Source: K23-9 sp964460665
Lineage (GTDB): Bacteria > Planctomycetota > Planctomycetia > Pirellulales > Pirellulaceae
Reading direction: 5' to 3'
DNA: 10,561 nucleotides
Assembly: GCA_964460665.1 (NCBI GenBank)
Contig: CAYWSL010000216.1
Coordinates: forward strand, 1-10,561
In this document: positions 7,550 through 10,561 of the stretch, in pieces
Layout: every line of letters begins with the position of its first letter
How positions within the stretch are numbered: position 1 is the first letter of the stretch
The notes under the pieces: generated by a model
Databases searched by the model: none
What the model saw: the letters and a program-made list of their open reading frames with translations, nothing else
What the model was told of the DNA's origin: nothing
Program-made: the position numbers and the translations under genes

Positions 7550-7613
7550 CGCTGCATCTCTGGCAGGTCTGAAACGGCCCTGCTTCGCTACCCAATTTGA
7601 ATGATCTGAATCG

Positions 7614-8417
7614 ATGTCAGCTGTTGATGATCTGTTTACCAAACTTCGCGCCAAAGGTTCCAAGGCGTTGATGCCGTTCATCACGACGGGTGATCCGGAT
7701 ATTCAGACCACCGAAGCGATCTTGCGGGCGATTGGTGCCGCGGGTGCGAATATGTGCGAAGTCGGCGTGCCCTACAGCGACCCCATTGCCGACGGGCCGG
7801 TGATTCAAGCTTCGTATCAACGGGCGCTGGACAAAGGGTTTCGGCTGCAGCAGGTGTTTGATCTTGGCGACAACGTGGCTGCCGACGCGGGGATGCCGTT
7901 GGTGACGATGGTCAGCTACGCAATTATTTTCCGTGTTGGGCTGGAAAAGTACGTTCAGCAAGCGAAGGCCGCTGGATACGCCGGCGCGATCGTTCCCGAC
8001 TTGTTGGTTGAAGAGGCTGGTGATTTCGCAAAGATCTGCCACGAACACGATTTCAGCTTGATTCAATTGGTGACGCCTACGACTCCACGCGAACGACAAG
8101 TTCAAATTGCGAATTCGTCTTCCGGCTTTTTGTACTACGTGTCGGTCACCGGGATCACGGGCGAGCGAAATGAGTTGCCGCCTGATTTGCTAGAGAGTGT
8201 GTCTTGGCTGCGCACCCAGACGGACTTGCCGATTTGCATCGGTTTTGGGATCAGCGGCCCCGAAACGGCCAAGAAGCTGGCGCCGGTTGCGGATGGCTTG
8301 ATCGTTGGTTCGGCGATTGTTCGGCGGATGGCGGAGACGTCTGACCCGGCCGCGGCATCGTTGGTAGTTAGCGATTTTGTGAAAGAACTACGCGCGGCAA
8401 TCGACTCCGTTTCTTAA
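7614..8417 (+). CDS. trpA: Tryptophan synthase alpha subunit
   Basis: Cleaves indole-3-glycerol phosphate to indole and glyceraldehyde-3-phosphate, passing indole to the TrpB subunit in the last step of tryptophan synthesis. It is a cytoplasmic TIM barrel of 267 aa, the normal family length. The family signature EVGVPYSDPIADGP occupies residues 49-62, with catalytic E49 and D60. The mobile loop 6 is VTGITG at 178-183, and the phosphate-binding loops GFGIS (210-214) and VGSA (231-234) are present. One departure is SYAIIFRVG near residue 101, where many TrpA proteins have an Asn (as in YNP). ATG 7614 sets the start at the usual distance from the signature; the ribosome binding site is weak. No trpB or other trp gene flanks it, so the trp genes are dispersed in this genome. 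A hairpin-rich spacer follows. Confidence 0.98.
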   Translation: MSAVDDLFTKLRAKGSKALMPFITTGDPDIQTTEAILRAIGAAGANMCEVGVPYSDPIADGPVIQASYQRALDKGFRLQQVFDLGDNVAADAGMPLVTMVSYAIIFRVGLEKYVQQAKAAGYAGAIVPDLLVEEAGDFAKICHEHDFSLIQLVTPTTPRERQVQIANSSSGFLYYVSVTGITGERNELPPDLLESVSWLRTQTDLPICIGFGISGPETAKKLAPVADGLIVGSAIVRRMAETSDPAAASLVVSDFVKELRAAIDSVS

Positions 8418-8457
8418 GAACATGTGTTTCTGAAGTTTATTAAGCACGCAAGCAGAG

Positions 8458-8496
8458 GGGGAGAAGCCGCTTTCTCTCCGGTTGGTCGGTACGACC
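8458..8496. other. Two adjacent hairpins after trpA
   Basis: The first, 8458-8479, pairs GGGGAGAA with TTCTCTCC (8 bp including one G-U) around a 6-base loop. The second, 8484-8496, pairs GGTCG with CGACC around GTA. They start 41 bases after the trpA stop. No T-run follows, so they are at best a weak or factor-assisted terminator, or an mRNA-stabilising end. The rest of the 266-bp gap before the next gene shows nothing I can name. Confidence 0.3.
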
Positions 8497-8683
8497 GTTA
8501 CATGCGGACCGCTTTCCTGTTCGCTATCGATTTTCTGACTGTAAAAGCGAAGCTAACCGGCAGAGTTTACCGAAAACGCGTGCTATGTTTTTTTGGCCCT
8601 GCTTCCAGCACCCTTCCAATCCGAGCCGCCCGCAAAGTTTCGCACGGGGCCACGCGGCTTAAGAAACAGTAGGAACGTTCGAT

Positions 8684-9193
8684 ATGCCTTCGTCGAAAAC
8701 ATCCAAGAAAACCGTCGCCAAGAAAGCCGTCGCTAAGAAAGCGCCTGCTAAGAAAGCACCTGCTAAGAAGAAAGCTGCTGCACCAAAAAAGCTGATTGAC
8801 AACAGTTCAGAAGAGAATGTTGTCACGCTAGACCGTCGCGACCCGATCATGACTGAACGTCGTGGGAGCGACCTGGAAGCTTCCGATGTCAGTGCGATGC
8901 CGAAGCCACGTCGCAAGAAGCAGCGTCGTCGCCACATCGATCCAACGACTTGCGAGCGTGACTACAACAACGATGAAATCGAATTCATGCGAGCAATGGA
9001 CGACTACAAACATGATTCGGGCCGCATGTTCCCAACTTGCAGCGAAATCTTGGAAGTCGTTCGCAAGATCGGCTACGTCCGACTATCTAACGAGCAGGCA
9101 GCGATGCTTGACATGAATCGCACGGTCGAAGACTGCGAAGAGATGATGGGCGATTTCCAAGTGGATGAATTGGAAGAAGCACTGGAGGCATAA
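8684..9193 (+). CDS. Small protein with histone H1-like AKKAP repeats and a conserved acidic C-terminal domain
   Basis: A 169-aa cytoplasmic protein in two parts. Residues 1-36 are a Lys/Ala/Pro tail with tandem pentapeptides AKKAV, AKKAP, AKKAP from residue 12, followed by a second basic patch PRRKKQRRRH (75-84). Residues about 85-169 form a compact, mainly helical, acidic domain (NNDEIEFMRAMDDYK, MFPTCSEILEVVRKIGY, ending DELEEALEA). The tail suggests nonspecific DNA or RNA binding, as in bacterial H1-like proteins; the C-terminal domain has no function I know, though the FPT-SE-LEV-GY pattern is, from memory, frequent in small planctomycete proteins. The start is ATG 8684, supported by AGGA at 8671-8674 nine bases upstream. 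It appears to be a single-gene unit: 266 bp after trpA and closed by a strong terminator. Candidate roles are nucleoid or ribosome associated. Confidence 0.88.
   Translation: MPSSKTSKKTVAKKAVAKKAPAKKAPAKKKAAAPKKLIDNSSEENVVTLDRRDPIMTERRGSDLEASDVSAMPKPRRKKQRRRHIDPTTCERDYNNDEIEFMRAMDDYKHDSGRMFPTCSEILEVVRKIGYVRLSNEQAAMLDMNRTVEDCEEMMGDFQVDELEEALEA
8717..8776 (+). repeat. 15-bp tandem repeat encoding AKKA(P/V)
   Basis: Four consecutive 15-bp units, of the form GCTAAGAAAGCxCCT, start at 8717, 8732, 8747 and 8762; the last is degenerate. They keep the reading frame and encode the pentapeptide repeats of the H1-like tail. The near-identical codons point to recent duplication by slippage. Confidence 0.85.
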
Positions 9194-9220
9194 GTTGCTT
9201 TCTGGGCGAAACAAATTCTA

Positions 9221-9254
9221 AACCCGAAGTGCAATGATTGCCCTTCGGGTTTTT
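9221..9254 (+). terminator. Strong intrinsic terminator
   Basis: AACCCGAAG (9221-9229) pairs perfectly with CTTCGGGTT (9243-9251). Inside the loop GCAA (9231-9234) pairs with TTGC (9238-9241), with one T-C mismatch between the two stems. The hairpin ends in a run of five T (9250-9254). It lies 28 bases after the stop of the H1-like gene and protects it from the convergent gene beyond. Confidence 0.88.
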
Positions 9255-9384
9255 CATGCGCCTTGTGACGATGTGGACTTGCCGAACCACTATTGCGAAT
9301 CAGGCAGGACGGAATCCCGTTCTCGCTCGATCACATTGGCTCGTTTTATGAATCGTGCCTAGCCTCTTGTTTTGGCGTTTAGCA

Positions 9385-9867
9385 TTACCAGTCTTTATCG
9401 AACAACTCACTGTTCGAATTGCATCTATCACAGGGTAGGGATTGGCCGTAAGTACAGCGGTTGCACGTTTCGCAATGCCATTCTCGCCAATCGCGACAGG
9501 TTCGACAGACACTGCAGTGCCACGTACAACTTTCTTGCTCGGCCGCTTTATAGCAGAACGAGTAGAAATACTGCTCGCCTTTGCAGCCAGCGCACTGAAA
9601 CCCACCGATCAATTGCGAAAGCGGAGCGGGATCATGTCCGCAAGGAAGCGGGATCAACGCGGCTAGTTCGTCAGTTGTCAGTGAACGAACTACTTCGGCG
9701 TTTCCGATGGCACAGTCGGACATTTTGGAAACATCCATACCGTTAAGAGGGTTCTTGCAATCCACGCACTTGCAGTCATCACTGCACGGACGCCCGTTCT
9801 TTAGGCATTTGCATCGTCGCGAATCGCAACGTCCTTTGCATTGGCAGCTATCCGTTTGCTTCACCAT
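9385..9867 (-). CDS. Cysteine-rich protein with an N-terminal CXC (tesmin/TSO1/MSL2-like) domain and C-terminal zinc-ribbon repeats
   Basis: A 160-aa protein with two cysteine clusters. Residues 8-37 have nine cysteines (8, 10, 14, 19, 21, 28, 32, 34, 37), spaced C-x-C-x3-C-x4-C-x-C-x6-C-x3-C-x-C-x2-C and ending CVDCKNP. This closely matches the CXC domain of eukaryotic TSO1/tesmin/LIN54 and MSL2, which binds three zinc ions through nine cysteines and contacts DNA. A linker with a helix (about 57-72) follows. The C-terminus has C92-x2-C95, two copies of W-H-C-x2-C-x2-C (116-124 and 130-138) and C146-x2-C149, a likely multi-zinc ribbon. ATG 9867 is preferred over TTG 9870; a weak AAGAAG lies upstream. 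It converges on the H1-like gene. A DNA-binding or metal-storage protein is likely; the biological role is unknown. The domain call is from motif spacing. Confidence 0.85.
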   Translation of the reverse strand: MVKQTDSCQCKGRCDSRRCKCLKNGRPCSDDCKCVDCKNPLNGMDVSKMSDCAIGNAEVVRSLTTDELAALIPLPCGHDPAPLSQLIGGFQCAGCKGEQYFYSFCYKAAEQESCTWHCSVCRTCRDWREWHCETCNRCTYGQSLPCDRCNSNSELFDKDW

Positions 9868-10004
9868 CAATCATCTTCTTGCGGTTAGGGCATGTCTCAG
9901 GGCCGGCTTCTTCACCGACAACCATATTCTCATTTGTGTACACCTGATTTGTCCAGGCGTTAGGATGAATGCAAGACGCGCAGTATATCTTCAGATCTAA
10001 ACCC

Positions 10005-10019
10005 AGGAGATTCACCGTG
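10005..10019 (+). promoter_or_regulatory. Ribosome binding site deciding a GTG start
   Basis: AGGAGA at 10005-10010 lies six bases before GTG 10017, an ideal Shine-Dalgarno arrangement. The nearby ATG at 10022 is out of frame and stops after three codons. An in-frame ATG at 9969 has no such site. GTG 10017 is therefore the best start for the last gene. Confidence 0.7.
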
Positions 10020-10561
10020 GCATGGCGACCTGAGCACTTAGTGGTAGAAGGCGAACTGGATAACACTGAGTCTGGCTGGACAACTGGCTGGATTCAGCTG
10101 GAAGGAGCGGCAGAGCGTATTGAATTGAAACTAGCAGGCAACTGTCACCCCGACTTGGCCGGTTGGAAGTTTCGGATCATTCGAACGGACCCGCCGTTGG
10201 CGGAAGATCGTGACGAAGAAGGGTCGGATTATTCAGACCTAAACCCGGATCAGTCAGGATGCGTCGGCGACATCACTGCTGACCAAATGATCAAGCACCA
10301 CGACATTCCGGTCAGAGCATTGTTGCAGCGATTGCACGCCGGCGAAAAGCCGCCGTTCACCTGGCGGAAGTGTTTGTATTTGGAATGGTACAGCAACTAC
10401 AACGGCCGCGTCGTCATCCAGAGCACGCGTTTGGCGGTACAGCGCGTGGGCGAACGATCGTTCGAACTGACCGAACAACAGTGGGCAGAACAGCAACGCC
10501 AGAACTGCCAGGAAATGGACTTCTTTTTGACGCAACTTGGCGATTCGTTAGAGAACGGTGC
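10017..10561 (+). CDS. Unknown protein, cut by the window end
   Basis: An open frame from GTG 10017 to the window end gives 181 codons with no stop. Its composition is protein-like: it begins (V/M)AWRPEHLVVEGELDNTESG and continues with GWIQLEGAAERIELKLAG and a Cys-His pair. The middle is acidic (DRDEEGSDYSDLNPD, about 63-77). Later parts hold FTWRKCLYLEWYSNYNGRVV and a helical Gln/Glu-rich segment. No signal peptide or membrane helix is present, and I recognise no domain. The first half looks beta-rich, possibly a sandwich fold; this is a guess from the alternating hydrophobic pattern. The strong ribosome binding site suggests good expression. It is divergent from the CXC-domain gene, with 149 bp between their starts, so the two could share a regulatory region, though I see no clear promoter there. 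Confidence 0.75.
   Translation, partial: MAWRPEHLVVEGELDNTESGWTTGWIQLEGAAERIELKLAGNCHPDLAGWKFRIIRTDPPLAEDRDEEGSDYSDLNPDQSGCVGDITADQMIKHHDIPVRALLQRLHAGEKPPFTWRKCLYLEWYSNYNGRVVIQSTRLAVQRVGERSFELTEQQWAEQQRQNCQEMDFFLTQLGDSLENG

Larger units (their letters stand above)
7270..7613. other. Divergent intergenic region between the ligase row and trpA
   Basis: These 344 bases separate two divergently transcribed genes and must hold promoters for both. On the plus side there is a candidate promoter and a 7-bp dyad, listed separately. On the minus side I see no convincing -35/-10 pair. Short open frames cross it in several frames, but none has a ribosome binding site or protein-like composition. A plus-strand frame from ATG 7384 (49 codons) has a single Trp codon, so it is not a tryptophan attenuator leader. 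Confidence 0.6.

Noticed and set aside
8717..8776. Tandem 15-bp repeats as a CRISPR-like array
   Set aside because: The units are contiguous without spacers and stay in frame, encoding AKKAP pentapeptides.
9936..9943. Palindrome GTGTACAC between the divergent last two genes
   Set aside because: An isolated 8-bp palindrome is expected by chance at this length, and no promoter elements line up with it.

Overview
The window looks like chromosomal DNA from a planctomycete, most likely a Rhodopirellula-like member of the Pirellulaceae. The evidence is indirect: a secreted formylglycine-type sulfatase, two unrelated proteins carrying histone H1-like Lys/Ala/Pro tails, a solitary trpA outside any trp operon, weak or absent Shine-Dalgarno sequences on most genes, and several conserved-looking proteins with no recognisable domain. 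I found no rRNA, tRNA, CRISPR array, insertion sequence or phage gene.

The left two thirds (90-7269) hold six genes in a row on the minus strand. In transcription order they are an unknown 205-aa protein, an unknown 238-aa protein, an ATP-dependent polynucleotide ligase with a basic tail, a secreted sulfatase, a KaiC-like RecA-fold ATPase and a dihydroorotate dehydrogenase-family enzyme. The 238-aa protein and the ligase overlap by four bases (ATGA) and are probably translated together. The sulfatase seems to have its own promoter. The ATPase starts 15 bp after the sulfatase ends and is broken by a one-base frameshift at the position where the Walker B aspartate should be.

A 344-bp intergenic region separates this row from trpA on the plus strand (7614-8417). 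It contains a candidate trpA promoter with a perfect 7-bp dyad immediately upstream. Next comes a small plus-strand gene whose product has AKKAP pentapeptide repeats (8684-9193), ended by a strong intrinsic terminator. A convergent minus-strand gene follows (9385-9867). It encodes a cysteine-rich protein with a nine-cysteine CXC domain of the tesmin/TSO1/MSL2 kind, which is best known from eukaryotes. The last gene starts at GTG 10017 behind a good ribosome binding site and runs off the window.

The most interesting items are the CXC-domain protein, the ligase with its overlapping partner gene (a possible uncharacterised nucleic-acid end-joining or repair module), and the frameshifted ATPase. 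No complete known multi-gene system is visible. The functional link between the ligase and its neighbours is inferred from gene arrangement alone.
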